A stretch of DNA of 64,000 bases from Gemmobacter caeruleus (GTDB taxonomy: Bacteria > Pseudomonadota > Alphaproteobacteria > Rhodobacterales > Rhodobacteraceae): NCBI RefSeq assembly GCF_008271655.1, contig NZ_VKKX01000011.1, forward strand, positions 186,001-250,000, written 5' to 3'. Numbering within the stretch: position 1 is the stretch's first letter; each line of letters opens with the position of its first letter. Of the stretch, positions 24,389 through 33,415 are shown piece by piece. Made by a program: the position numbers and the translations under genes. The notes beneath the pieces were generated by a model that saw only the letters and a program-made list of their open reading frames with translations, made no database searches and was not told where the DNA came from.

Positions 24389-25534
24389 TCACTCCGCCAT
24401 GGACCAGGTGCCGCCCTTGATTTCCAGCATGCGGAAGGCCGACAGGTCGAGGCCGAGGTGGTTCTCGGGCGACATGGTGTAGGTGCCGGTGGTGCCGACC
24501 AGACCCGAGGTCGCCTCGATCGCGTCGCGGATCGCCGCCGGTTCGGTGCTGCCGGCGCGGGTGATCGCGTCCTTGAGGATCAGGAAGGCGTCATGCGCAT
24601 AGCCGCCAAAGGTGCCGACCGGGGTGCCGGTGCGGGTCTCGAAGGCGGTCTTGTAGGCGGTGACGACCGGCTTTTGCGGGTCGCTGTCCGGCAGGATGCC
24701 GGCGATCAGCAGCGCGGTGCCCGGCAGGCGCACGCCCTCGGCCGCATCGGCGCCGGCGAGGTCGATGAACCCGTCCGAGGCCACGCCATGTGATTGATAC
24801 AGCGGCAGGCCGATGGCGAGCTGCTTGTAGTTGCGCGTCACGATGGAGGGGCCCTGACCGAAGCCCGGGTTCAGCACGGCCTGAATGCCCTCGGCGCCCT
24901 TGATCTTGGTCAGCTGCGCCGTCATGTCGGCGTCTTTCGGATCGTAGGTTTCATCCGCCACGATCTCGATCGCGTACTCGCCCGCCACCGATTTGCACTG
25001 CGCCTGCATCGAGGCGCCGAAACCGTCGGTGCCCGAGATCATGCCGATCTTGCTGAAGCCACGCTTCTGCATGTCTTCAAAGATCTTCTGGCAGGCCATG
25101 CGGTCGGTATGCGGGGTCTTGAAGGTATAGGGTTTCACCGGGTCGATGATATCGACCGCACCGGCGAGCGAGATGAACGGGATCTCGGCATCTTCGGCCA
25201 CGGCGATGATCGACATGGTGGTGCCGGTGGTGGTGCCGCCGATGATGGCCGAAACCTCGTCATCCTCGACCAGGCGGGTGGCGAAGGTGCGCGCCTTGTT
25301 CGGGTCGCCGCCATCGTCATACAGCACCAGTTCGACCTGTTCGCCATTGATGCCGCCGGCGGCGTTCACTTCCTCCACCAGCATTTCCAGGGTTTTCGCC
25401 TCGGGGTCGCCCAGGAACGAGGCCGGGCCGGTGGCCGACAGCGTGGCGCCGATGCGGATCTCGGCCAGGGCGGGGCCAGCGAGGCCCAGCAGGGCCAGCG
25501 TGGCGAGGGCGGTGGTGGTCTTGGTCAGTTTCAT
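24389..25534 (-). CDS. periplasmic substrate-binding protein of the Liv-type importer
   Basis: The 381-residue product starts with a signal peptide (about 24 residues, cleavage after GPALA) and continues as a type I binding protein of the Peripla_BP_6 (LivK) group: IRIGATLSATGPASFLGDPEAKT, VVT-type switch regions, and SAIIGGTTTGTTMS. Two adjacent ATGs occur at 25537 and 25534; GGGAGGAG sits best for the second, which is used. It defines the ligand of the LivHMGF importer. It lies 35 bp after paaN in the same unit, so phenylacetate or a related aromatic acid is the likely ligand (inference). Confidence 0.88.
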   Translation of the reverse strand: MKLTKTTTALATLALLGLAGPALAEIRIGATLSATGPASFLGDPEAKTLEMLVEEVNAAGGINGEQVELVLYDDGGDPNKARTFATRLVEDDEVSAIIGGTTTGTTMSIIAVAEDAEIPFISLAGAVDIIDPVKPYTFKTPHTDRMACQKIFEDMQKRGFSKIGMISGTDGFGASMQAQCKSVAGEYAIEIVADETYDPKDADMTAQLTKIKGAEGIQAVLNPGFGQGPSIVTRNYKQLAIGLPLYQSHGVASDGFIDLAGADAAEGVRLPGTALLIAGILPDSDPQKPVVTAYKTAFETRTGTPVGTFGGYAHDAFLILKDAITRAGSTEPAAIRDAIEATSGLVGTTGTYTMSPENHLGLDLSAFRMLEIKGGTWSMAE

Positions 25535-25569
25535 CATGTCTCCTCCCAGAGAATTGCGGATGAACAGGC

Positions 25570-27219
25570 TCAGGCCGCCCGCTGTCGCCGCCACATGGCG
25601 CGGCGAAAACGGGGGGCGATGAAGGCGGGGTCGGTCAGGCTGGCATTGCCGGCGGGATTGGCGCCGGTGACGTGAAAATCGCTGAAGGCCGCCGACTGAT
25701 TGACAAAGATATTGCCGGTCAGGTTGATCGACAGGTTCACCCCGGCGCCGGCAAAGGCGGCGATGGCGCGGGTGATGCGGGCCTCGTCGGTGTCGTAAAG
25801 CGCGGCGGTGATCGCCCCCTTTTGCCGGGCCAGAGCGGCGGCGCGGGCGATGCCGTCCTCGGCGCTGTCCACCGCGACCAGAAGTGCTACGGGGCCAAAA
25901 CATTCGGCCTCGGCCAGCGGATCGTCGGCGCTGACGGCCAGCAGCAGCGGCGTGGCGCTGCGCCCCTCGGCCAGGGGCGCGCTGTCGCGCAGCACCCGGC
26001 CTGTGCCGCGCAGCGCCGCGATGCGGTCCAGCGTGGCGGGGTTGGCGATGGCGCCGCAGACCCCGGCGGCGCGGGCCGGGTCGGCCAGCAGGCCGTCCAG
26101 CGCGGCGGTCAGTGCTGCGGCGACGGCGTCAAAGCCCAGATGACCCTGATCGGTCTCGATCCCGTCCCGGGGGATATAGATGTTCTGCGGCGCAGTGCAC
26201 ATCTGCCCGGAATAAAGCGCGAGCGAGAAGGCGAGGTTGGCGCACATCCCCTCCAGATCCGGGGTGGCGGCGATGACGACCGAATTGACCCCGGCCTCTT
26301 CGGTGAACAGATGGGCCTGCCGGGCATGGTCGCGCAGCCAGCCGCCAAAGGCGCCCGAGCCGGTATAGTCGATCAGCCGCACCGCCGGATCGGTGGCCAG
26401 CGCCTTGGTCACCTCGGCCCCCGGCGCATCGACGGCCAGCAGCACCGCATCGGCGGGCAGGCCGGCCTCGGCCAGCACCTCGCGCGCGATGCGCACGGTC
26501 AGCGCCAGCGGCAGGATGGCGGCGGGGTGGGGCTTCACGATCACCGGATTGCCTGTGGCGAGGCTGGCAAACAGCCCGGGATAGCTGTTCCAAGTCGGAA
26601 AGGTGTTGCAGCCGATGGTCAGCGCGATGCCGGCGGGGACCAGCGTCCAGTGCTTTTCCAGCACCAGCGGCGCGGCCTTGCCCTGCGGCTTTTCCCAAAG
26701 CGCGGCGGCGGGAAAGCGGGTCATTTCCTGCCAGGCCAGCGCCACCGCCTCCAGCCCGCGATCCTGCGCATGGGGGCCACCCGCCTGAAAGGCCATGGCA
26801 AAGGCCTGCCCGGTGGTATGCTGCGTCGCATGGGCCAGCAAGAAACTGTTCCGGTTCAACCGGGCAAGGATTTCCAGACAGACGCCGATCCGCGATTCGA
26901 CGCGCGCGGCGGCCAGCGCCGGGGCCGCAGCCTGGGCGGCGGCGATCAGCACCGCGGGGGACGCCGCCGGATAGGTGACGCCAAGCGCCGGGCCAAAGGG
27001 CGAGGTCTCGGCCCCCAGGCGCTGCGATTCGGGGTGACCGGGCAGCGCGAAGGGCTGGTTCAGCAGCGCGTCATAGGCCGCCTGCCCGTCGTCGCGCGCG
27101 GTCTCGCCATAGACCTTGCCGCTGGGAACCTCCGGGAAAGGCGACCAGAATCCGCGCGTCTCTATCGCGGCGACGGCGGCGTCGAGCATCGGGCGATGGC
27201 GGTCGAAAAATGCGGTCAT
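25570..27219 (-). CDS. paaN: phenylacetic acid degradation protein PaaN (aldehyde dehydrogenase-like)
   Basis: A 549-residue protein of the aldehyde dehydrogenase superfamily, PaaN branch. The cofactor region NTFPTWNSYPG, the base glutamate in FTEEAGVNS and the nucleophilic cysteine in SGQMCTAPQNIYI are present. PaaN proteins lack the C-terminal hydratase domain of PaaZ; they are found in phenylacetate loci and presumed to oxidise an aldehyde intermediate or assist ring cleavage, but the precise reaction is unsettled. GGAGG 6 bp upstream sets the start. It is the first gene of the leftward unit paaN-livK-livHMGF-hydratase/dehydrogenase and follows an operator-like palindrome. Confidence 0.87.
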   Translation of the reverse strand: MTAFFDRHRPMLDAAVAAIETRGFWSPFPEVPSGKVYGETARDDGQAAYDALLNQPFALPGHPESQRLGAETSPFGPALGVTYPAASPAVLIAAAQAAAPALAAARVESRIGVCLEILARLNRNSFLLAHATQHTTGQAFAMAFQAGGPHAQDRGLEAVALAWQEMTRFPAAALWEKPQGKAAPLVLEKHWTLVPAGIALTIGCNTFPTWNSYPGLFASLATGNPVIVKPHPAAILPLALTVRIAREVLAEAGLPADAVLLAVDAPGAEVTKALATDPAVRLIDYTGSGAFGGWLRDHARQAHLFTEEAGVNSVVIAATPDLEGMCANLAFSLALYSGQMCTAPQNIYIPRDGIETDQGHLGFDAVAAALTAALDGLLADPARAAGVCGAIANPATLDRIAALRGTGRVLRDSAPLAEGRSATPLLLAVSADDPLAEAECFGPVALLVAVDSAEDGIARAAALARQKGAITAALYDTDEARITRAIAAFAGAGVNLSINLTGNIFVNQSAAFSDFHVTGANPAGNASLTDPAFIAPRFRRAMWRRQRAA

Positions 27220-27259
27220 GGCGTCCTCCTGGCCGGGCTCCCCTTCCGGCGAGGATTAT

Positions 27260-27282
27260 CATTGACCGGCCGGTCGGTTTAT
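27260..27282. promoter_or_regulatory. PaaR-like operator between paaN and paaG
   Basis: The 23-bp element has the 12-bp palindrome GACCGGCCGGTC (27264-27275) flanked by CATT and GGTTTAT. It agrees at 18 of 23 positions with the element at 39201-39223, in the same orientation and at a similar distance (41 versus 47 bp) before a leftward paa gene. The spacing and symmetry suit a TetR-type repressor such as the PaaR encoded at 30032. It lies between divergent paaN and paaG and could control both. Confidence 0.65.
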
Positions 27283-27333
27283 GCAACATGATTTTTGAGC
27301 GGGGCCAGAATTTGCCCCGGGGGAGAGACAGAG

Positions 27334-28128
27334 ATGACCGAATCCGACACCGTGCTGACGGCGCTGGCCGATGGCGTGCTGACGCTGACGCTGAACCGGC
27401 CCGACAAGCTCAATTCCTTCAACGAGGAAATGCATCTGGCGCTGCGCGCCGGATTCGAACGCGCCCGTGACGATGCGGCGGTGCGGGCGGTGCTGCTGAC
27501 CGGGGCGGGGCGCGGCTTTTGTGCCGGGCAGGATCTGGGCGACCGCGATCCGCGCAAGGGCGGACCGGCCCCCGATCTGGGGCATACGATCGAAACCTTC
27601 TACAATCCGACCCTGCGCCTGATCCGCGCGCTGGAAAAGCCGGTGGTCTGCGCGGTGAACGGCGTGGCCGCCGGGGCGGGGGCGAATATCGCCTTTGCCT
27701 GCGACATCGTGCTGGCGGCGCAATCGGCCAGATTCATCCAGGCGTTTTCCAAGATCGGGCTGGTGCCCGATGCCGGCGGCAGCTGGAGCCTGACCCGCAT
27801 TCTGGGTGAGCCGCGCGCCAAGGCGCTGGCGCTGACCGCCGCGCCCCTGCCGGCGGAAACCGCCGCCGATTGGGGTCTGATCTGGCGCGCCGTGCCGGAT
27901 GCCGATCTGATGGCCGAGGCGGGCGCGCTGGCGGCATCGCTGGCCGCCGGGCCGACGCTGGGGCTGGGCCTGACCAAGCGGCTGATCCAGGCCGCCGCGA
28001 CCAACAGCCTTGACGCGCAACTGGATCTGGAGCGCGATTGCCAGCAACAGGCCGGGAGCAGCGCCGATTACGCCGAGGGCGTCACCGCCTTTCTGGAAAA
28101 GCGCAAACCCGCCTTCAAGGGCAACTGA
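27334..28128 (+). CDS. paaG: 1,2-epoxyphenylacetyl-CoA isomerase
   Basis: A 264-residue crotonase-fold enzyme that converts ring-1,2-epoxyphenylacetyl-CoA to the oxepin. It matches PaaG along its length as I recall the E. coli protein: LNRPDKLNSFNEEMH, TGAGRGFCAGQDL, PAPDLG, NGVAAGAGANIAFACDIV, AFSKIGLVPDAGG (with the catalytic aspartate) and the C-terminal GSSADYAEGVTAFLEKR. The ATG at 27334 is chosen because GGGAGAG lies 6 bp upstream; longer in-frame starts precede that site. First gene of the rightward unit paaG-paaI-paaK. Confidence 0.95.
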   Translation: MTESDTVLTALADGVLTLTLNRPDKLNSFNEEMHLALRAGFERARDDAAVRAVLLTGAGRGFCAGQDLGDRDPRKGGPAPDLGHTIETFYNPTLRLIRALEKPVVCAVNGVAAGAGANIAFACDIVLAAQSARFIQAFSKIGLVPDAGGSWSLTRILGEPRAKALALTAAPLPAETAADWGLIWRAVPDADLMAEAGALAASLAAGPTLGLGLTKRLIQAAATNSLDAQLDLERDCQQQAGSSADYAEGVTAFLEKRKPAFKGN

Positions 28129-28138
28129 GGCAATGGCG

Positions 28139-28588
28139 ATGAAACCCGTATCCGAAATGACGCCGCAGGAACTGGCCGAGGCATCGGCCCGCGCCATGTG
28201 GAACGATGACAGCACGAGCCAGCGGCTCGACATGGTGCTGGAGAAGATCGCGCCGGGCGCCGCGACCCTGTCGATGACCGTGACCGAGGCCATGTCGAAT
28301 GGCCACGGCAATTGCCATGGCGGCTATATCTTCACGCTGGCCGACAGCACCTTTGCCTTTGCCTGCAACAGCTACAATCAGGTGACGGTCGCGCAGCACT
28401 GTTCGATCACCTATCTGATCCCCGGGCGCATCGGCGACCGGCTGACCGCCACGGCAACCGAGGTGTCGCGGCGCGGCCGGTCGGGCATCTATGACATCCG
28501 CATCACCAATCAGGAGGGCGCGCATGTGGCCGAATTCCGCGGCCATTCGCGCACCGTCAAGGGCACCCATCTGCCGGTCGAATCCTGA
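28139..28588 (+). CDS. paaI: phenylacetate pathway hotdog thioesterase
   Basis: The 149-residue protein is a hotdog-fold thioesterase with the PaaI signature NGHGNCHGGYIFTLADSTFAFACNS (key Asn/His and Asp), followed by the CSITYLIPGRIGDRLTATA core. PaaI hydrolyses ring-hydroxylated phenylacetyl-CoAs, releasing CoA from dead-end products. TGAGG at 28126-28130 sits 8 bp before the ATG at 28139, so this start is preferred over the ATG at 28133. It begins 10 bp after the paaG stop and overlaps that gene's transcript. Confidence 0.92.
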   Translation: MKPVSEMTPQELAEASARAMWNDDSTSQRLDMVLEKIAPGAATLSMTVTEAMSNGHGNCHGGYIFTLADSTFAFACNSYNQVTVAQHCSITYLIPGRIGDRLTATATEVSRRGRSGIYDIRITNQEGAHVAEFRGHSRTVKGTHLPVES

Positions 28589-28618
28589 CCGCACCGCATT
28601 TCCAAGGGAGGAGAGACC

Positions 28619-29929
28619 GTGGAAGACCTGACCCCGAACCCCAAGGATCTCGACCCGATCGAGATCGCCTCGCGCGACGAAATCGAGGCGCTGCAATTCC
28701 ACCGCATGAAGCGGTCGCTGAAGCATGCCTATGAAAACTCGCCCTTCTATCGCAACCGCTTCATCGCGGCGGATGTGCATCCCGAGGATCTGAAGTCGCT
28801 GAAGGATATCGCGAAATTCCCCTTCACGACCAAGCAGGATCTGCGTGAGACCTACCCCTTCGGCATGTTCGCCGTGCCGCAGACCAAGCTGGTGCGGATT
28901 CACGGATCGTCGGGCACCACGGGCAAGCCGACCGTCGTCGGCTATACCGCCAGCGATATCGACGTCTGGGCCAACCTGATCGCGCGGTCGATCCGGGCGG
29001 GCGGCGGGCGGCCGGGCGACATGCTGCACAATGCCTATGGCTATGGCCTGTTCACCGGCGGCCTGGGCGCGCATTACGGCGCCGAGCGGCTGGGCTGCAC
29101 GGTCGTGCCGATCTCGGGCGGGCAGACCGAACGGCAGGTCACGCTGATCACCGATTTCCAGCCGCGCATCATCATGGTGACGCCCAGCTACATGCTGTCG
29201 ATCCTGGACGAGTTCCGCCGCCAGGGTCTTGACCCGCGGCAATCCTCGCTCAAGGTCGGCATCTTCGGCGCCGAGCCCTGGACCAATGCCATGCGCGAGG
29301 AAATCGAGGAAGCCTTCGATATGCACGCGGTCGATATCTATGGCCTGTCCGAGGTGATGGGCCCCGGCGTCGCCATGGAATGCGTGGAAACCAAGGACGG
29401 GCTGCATATCTGGGAAGACCACTTCTACCCGGAAATCATCGACCCGGTGACGGGCGAAGTGCTGCCCGATGGCGAGATGGGCGAGCTGGTCTTTACCACG
29501 CTGACCAAGGAAGGTCTGCCGATGGTGCGCTATCGCACCCGCGACCTGACCCGCCTGCTGCCCGGCACGGCGCGCACCATGCGGCGGATCGAAAAGATCA
29601 CCGGGCGCAGCGATGACATGATCATCCTGCGCGGGGTCAATGTCTTCCCGACCCAGATCGAGGAGCAGATCCTGAAATGCCGCGGCCTTGCCCCGCATTT
29701 CCAGCTGGAACTGACCCGCGCCGGGCGGATGGACAACCTGACCGTCCATGTCGAATGCGACCCGGCCTTCACCGATCAGGACGCGCGGGCGAAATCGGCC
29801 AAGGAACTGGCGCATCACATCAAGGCGATCGTCGGCGTTTCGACCAGGATCGAGGTTGCGGATCCGAACACCGTTGCCCGATCCGAGGGCAAGGCCAAGC
29901 GCGTGGTGGACAACCGCCCCAAGGAATGA
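28619..29929 (+). CDS. paaK: phenylacetate-CoA ligase
   Basis: A 436-residue AMP-forming ligase that activates phenylacetate to phenylacetyl-CoA, the entry step of the pathway. The ATP-binding motif HGSSGTTGKPTVVGYT lies at residues about 96-111, YGLSEVMGPG in the middle, and RTRDLTRLLPG plus GRSDDMIILRGVNVFPTQIE mark the core and mobile C-terminal domain. It starts with GTG, supported by GGGAGGAGA 5 bp upstream. It ends the paaG-paaI-paaK unit and is followed by two hairpins, the second a terminator. Confidence 0.95.
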   Translation: MEDLTPNPKDLDPIEIASRDEIEALQFHRMKRSLKHAYENSPFYRNRFIAADVHPEDLKSLKDIAKFPFTTKQDLRETYPFGMFAVPQTKLVRIHGSSGTTGKPTVVGYTASDIDVWANLIARSIRAGGGRPGDMLHNAYGYGLFTGGLGAHYGAERLGCTVVPISGGQTERQVTLITDFQPRIIMVTPSYMLSILDEFRRQGLDPRQSSLKVGIFGAEPWTNAMREEIEEAFDMHAVDIYGLSEVMGPGVAMECVETKDGLHIWEDHFYPEIIDPVTGEVLPDGEMGELVFTTLTKEGLPMVRYRTRDLTRLLPGTARTMRRIEKITGRSDDMIILRGVNVFPTQIEEQILKCRGLAPHFQLELTRAGRMDNLTVHVECDPAFTDQDARAKSAKELAHHIKAIVGVSTRIEVADPNTVARSEGKAKRVVDNRPKE

Positions 29930-29936
29930 GGCAAAT

Positions 29937-29962
29937 CCGCGCAAGGGTGGTGACTTGCGCGG
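29937..29962. repeat. 9-bp inverted repeat after paaK
   Basis: CCGCGCAAG (29937-29945) and CTTGCGCGG (29954-29962) form a perfect stem with an 8-nt loop and no T tract, upstream of a separate terminator. It could be an mRNA 3' protective hairpin or a protein site for paaR. Confidence 0.6.
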
Positions 29963-29978
29963 GATCGACCGCTAAGGG

Positions 29979-30004
29979 AAGGGAGGCGCGAGCCCCCCTT
30001 TTTT
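29979..30004 (+). terminator. intrinsic terminator between paaK and paaR
   Basis: AAGGGAGGC, loop GCGA, GCCCCCCTT form a stem with one A/C mismatch, directly followed by a run of T residues to 30004. Confidence 0.8.
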
Positions 30005-30031
30005 GCAGAGCCTGCGAAGGAAGATACGGAT

Positions 30032-30631
30032 ATGGCACGGACAAGGGCACAGGATTTCGAGGAGAAGCAGCGCGGCATTCTGGACAATGCCGCCGCGGTT
30101 TTTGCCGAACAGGGCATGGAGAAGGCCTCCATGTCGCAGATCGCCGCCCATGCGCAGGTGTCGAAGGCGCTGCTCTATCACTACTATCCCAGCAAGGACG
30201 CGCTGATCTTTGCGATCATCATGACCCATCTGGAGGGGCTGGAAGCCGCCATCGCCCAGGCCGACGACCCGGGGCTGGTGCCGGAACAGCGGTTGCGCGG
30301 GCTGGTCGGGGCGGTGCTGGAAAACTATCGCGGCGCCGATAACGAACACAAGGTGCAGCTCAATGCCACCGCCGCCCTGTCGGACGACCAGAAGGCCGAA
30401 ATCACCGCGCTGGAACGCCGCATCGTAAAGCATTTCTCGGTGGTGCTGGATCAGATCAACCCCGGCCTCGACAGCCGCGAACGCCCGCTGCTGATGCCGG
30501 TGACCATGTCGCTTTTCGGCATGATGAACTGGGTCTACATGTGGTTCCGCGATGGCGGCCGCATCAGCCGCGACGATTACGCCGATGTCGCGACGACCCT
30601 GATCCTGGAAGGGATCAAGGCGGTAAGGTAA
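30032..30631 (+). CDS. paaR: TetR-family regulator of phenylacetate genes (PaaR-like)
   Basis: A 199-residue TetR-type repressor. The N-terminal helix-turn-helix spans about residues 32-56 (MSQIAAHAQVSKALLYHYYPSKDAL); the remaining helical domain would bind the inducer, expected to be phenylacetyl-CoA by analogy with PaaR in betaproteobacteria. Its likely targets are the two GACC-N4-GGTC elements at 27260-27282 and 39201-39223. Transcription is separate from paaK because a terminator lies between them. It converges on paaY. Assignment rests on family and location. Confidence 0.85.
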   Translation: MARTRAQDFEEKQRGILDNAAAVFAEQGMEKASMSQIAAHAQVSKALLYHYYPSKDALIFAIIMTHLEGLEAAIAQADDPGLVPEQRLRGLVGAVLENYRGADNEHKVQLNATAALSDDQKAEITALERRIVKHFSVVLDQINPGLDSRERPLLMPVTMSLFGMMNWVYMWFRDGGRISRDDYADVATTLILEGIKAVR

Positions 30632-30678
30632 GGGGGGACGATGTCGCGGCGCTGGCGCATCCAGCCCGCGCCGGTCGA

Positions 30679-31299
30679 TCAGGCCCCGCCAGAGAACCCC
30701 GCCCGCGCCAGCACGAGCGGGTCGTAATCCGGCGCCTTCGTGCGGCGGCGGTCGGGTTCCACTTCGGTCAGCGCCACGGCCGGGCGCAGCTTGTCGCGCG
30801 CCTCCAGCGCCAGGCGCTGATAGACGCCGGTGCCCTGCGGTTTCCAGGCGATTTCCTCGGGGCTGAGTTCCCGCACCACTTTCGCGGGCGATCCGACGGC
30901 AAGGCTGTTGGGCGGGATCCGGGCGCCGGCCTTCACGAAGGCCATGGCGGCGATGATGGTGTTTTCGCCCACCACCGCCTCATCCATCACCACGGCATTC
31001 ATGCCGACCATGGCGTTCTTGCCGATATGGCAGCCATGCAGCACCGCGCCATGGCCGATATGGCCGCTTTCCTCCACCACCACATCCTTGCCGGGGAAGG
31101 AATGCACCACGCAGGTTTCCTGCACATTGCAGCCCCGCTCCAGCACGATGCGGCCGAAATCGCCGCGCAGCACCGCGCCGGGGCCGACATAGACGGCCGG
31201 GCCGATGATGACATCGCCGATCACCACCGCCTCGGGGTGGACAAAGGCCATGGGGTCGATCACCGGCACCACGCCGTCATAGGCGTAGACGCGGCTCAT
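30679..31299 (-). CDS. paaY: hexapeptide-repeat thioesterase PaaY
   Basis: The 206-residue protein is a left-handed beta-helix of the gamma-carbonic-anhydrase-like PaaY family, with hexapeptide repeats from about residue 18 to 140 (AFVHPEAVVIGDVIIG, HIGHGAVLHGCHIGKNAMVGMNAVV) and metal-binding histidines in CVVHSFPGKD and GHIGHGAVLHG. PaaY hydrolyses the 2-hydroxycyclohepta-trienyl-formyl-CoA formed when ring-cleavage aldehyde cyclises, so it protects the pathway. It overlaps paaZ by 4 bp as ATGA and is the last gene of the leftward unit. Confidence 0.92.
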   Translation of the reverse strand: MSRVYAYDGVVPVIDPMAFVHPEAVVIGDVIIGPAVYVGPGAVLRGDFGRIVLERGCNVQETCVVHSFPGKDVVVEESGHIGHGAVLHGCHIGKNAMVGMNAVVMDEAVVGENTIIAAMAFVKAGARIPPNSLAVGSPAKVVRELSPEEIAWKPQGTGVYQRLALEARDKLRPAVALTEVEPDRRRTKAPDYDPLVLARAGFSGGA

Positions 31300-33347
31300 G
31301 CGGCGGGCCAGTGCTTCGCGACCATGGTCAGCACGTCATATTGCGCGACCACCGCGCCGTTCTGGTTGGTCACCTGACAATCCCAGCGGACCTCGCCATG
31401 TTCGGCATTGGCGCGCGGGTTGATTTCCTTGCAGGTCAGCCGCACTTGCAACGTGTCACCGAAATAGACCGGGGTCAGGAAGCGCAGGTTATCCACCCCG
31501 TAATTGGCCAGAACGGGGCCGGGATTCGGTTCCACGAACAGCCCCGCCGCGAAGCTCGCGATCAGATAGCCATGCGCCACGCGGTCGTCGAAGAACGGGT
31601 TTGCCTTGGCGGCCTCGCTGTTCATATGGGCATAGAAGGTGTCGCCGGTGAAATGGGCGAAATGCTCCACATCCTCTTGCGTCACCTGACGGCTGGCGGT
31701 GACCAATTGGTCGCCGATCCGCAGTTCGGCCAGCGATTTGCGGAAGGGGTGGATGTCATGGGCGACCGGCGCGCCGTCGATCCAACGGCCCGTCACCGCC
31801 GACAGCAGGCGCGGGCTGCCCTGGACGGCGCTGCGCTGCATGTAATGCTTGACGCCGCGAATGCCGCCCATCTCCTCGCCGCCGCCGGCGCGACCCGGGC
31901 CGCCATGGACCAGCGGCGCCAGCGGCGAGCCATGCCCGGTGGAGGTTTTCGCCGAAGCACGGTTGCCGATCAGCACGCGGCCATGGAACGGGGCAAGGCC
32001 CAGAACGACCTCCTCGGCCACTTTCGGATCATCGGTGAAGACCGAGGACACCAGCGAGCCCTTGCCCATGGCGGCCAGTTCCGCCGCCTCGGCCGGGTCG
32101 TCATAGGGCATGATGGTGGATACCGGCCCGAAGGCCTCCACCTCATGCACCGCGGTGGCGGTGAAGGGGCGGTCGCAATACATCACAACGGGGTTGAGGA
32201 AGGCGCCCGTGGCGGCATCGCCCGAGGCAACGCGCACCTCGTCGGGGTTGCCGGCCACGATCTCGGCATCGGCTTGCAGGTCGCGGATGCGGGCGCGGAC
32301 CTCGTCGCGCTGGTCGAGGCTCGCCAGTGCGCCCATGCGGGTGGTCTCGTCGCCCGGCAGGCCCGGCAGGGTCTTGCCCAGCCGGTCGCGCAGCGCCTCT
32401 AGCAACGCCTGAACATGGGCGCGGGGGGCGATGACGCGGCGGATGGCGGTGCATTTCTGCCCGGCCTTCGCCGTCATCTCGCGCGAAACCTCCTTGACGA
32501 ACAGGTCAAATTCCGGCGTGCCCGGCCCGGCATCGGGGCCAAGGATCGAGGCGTTCAGGCTGTCGGCCTCCATCGTGAAGCGGACCGAGTTTTCCACCAC
32601 CGCCTTGTGCGATTTCAGCTTGCGCCCGGTCCAGGCCGACCCGGTGAAGGTGACGGCATCCTGCCCCGTCACATGATCCAGCAGATCCCCGACCGAGCCG
32701 CAAACCAGTTGCAGCGCACCATCGGGCAGGATGCCGGTTTCGACAATGCGGCGCACCATCAGTTCGGTCAGATAGGCGGTCTGGCTTGCGGGTTTCACGA
32801 TGCAGGGCACCCCGGCCAGCAGGGTGGGGGCGATCTTTTCCAGCATCCCCCAGATGGGGAAGTTGAAGGCGTTGATATGCACCGCGACGCCGGTCAGCGG
32901 CGACAGGATATGTTGCGCGACAAAGCTGCCATCCTTCGACAGCACCTCCACCTCGCCATCGGTCAGCACGCGGGTATTGGGCAATTCGCGCCGGCCTTTC
33001 GACGCGAAGGTCAGCATCGTGCCGATGCCGCCCTCGATGTCAATCCAGCCATCGGTGCGGGTGGCGCCGGTGCGGAAGCTTTCGGTGTAGAACTCCTCCT
33101 TCCACTCCATCAGCTTGAGCCCAAGCGCCTTGAGCATCCCGGCGCGGTCGTGGAAGGACATGGCGCGCAGGCGCGGGCCGGCCACGCGGCGGCCGTAATC
33201 CAGCGCGCCCGCGAAATCGAGGCCGGTGGAATCGATCATCGCCACCGGGGCGCCGGTCGCGGCGTCGAGCAGCGTCTGCCCCTCGGCCTGCCCGGCCATC
33301 CAGCGGCCACAGAGATAGCTTTCAAGACGGCGCGGCGCGGCGGTCAT
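31296..33347 (-). CDS. paaZ: bifunctional oxepin-CoA hydrolase / 3-oxo-5,6-dehydrosuberyl-CoA semialdehyde dehydrogenase
   Basis: A 683-residue fusion. Residues 1 to about 530 are an NADP-dependent aldehyde dehydrogenase with base E260 (in FTMEADSLNASILG) and nucleophile C299 (in KAGQKCTAIRR). Residues about 535-683 are an R-hydratase (MaoC hotdog) domain with D587 and H592 in DDRVAHGY. The hydratase opens the oxepin ring of oxepin-CoA and the dehydrogenase oxidises the resulting aldehyde. The start at 33347 gives the normal family length. Both active sites look intact. It is translationally coupled to paaY. Confidence 0.95.
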   Translation of the reverse strand: MTAAPRRLESYLCGRWMAGQAEGQTLLDAATGAPVAMIDSTGLDFAGALDYGRRVAGPRLRAMSFHDRAGMLKALGLKLMEWKEEFYTESFRTGATRTDGWIDIEGGIGTMLTFASKGRRELPNTRVLTDGEVEVLSKDGSFVAQHILSPLTGVAVHINAFNFPIWGMLEKIAPTLLAGVPCIVKPASQTAYLTELMVRRIVETGILPDGALQLVCGSVGDLLDHVTGQDAVTFTGSAWTGRKLKSHKAVVENSVRFTMEADSLNASILGPDAGPGTPEFDLFVKEVSREMTAKAGQKCTAIRRVIAPRAHVQALLEALRDRLGKTLPGLPGDETTRMGALASLDQRDEVRARIRDLQADAEIVAGNPDEVRVASGDAATGAFLNPVVMYCDRPFTATAVHEVEAFGPVSTIMPYDDPAEAAELAAMGKGSLVSSVFTDDPKVAEEVVLGLAPFHGRVLIGNRASAKTSTGHGSPLAPLVHGGPGRAGGGEEMGGIRGVKHYMQRSAVQGSPRLLSAVTGRWIDGAPVAHDIHPFRKSLAELRIGDQLVTASRQVTQEDVEHFAHFTGDTFYAHMNSEAAKANPFFDDRVAHGYLIASFAAGLFVEPNPGPVLANYGVDNLRFLTPVYFGDTLQVRLTCKEINPRANAEHGEVRWDCQVTNQNGAVVAQYDVLTMVAKHWPAA

Positions 33348-33415
33348 GGCGTTTCCTTCGAGAATGTCGGTCAGTGACGGGCGCGGCCTGTTCCCCCGCG
33401 CCCGCAGAGAGTGTG

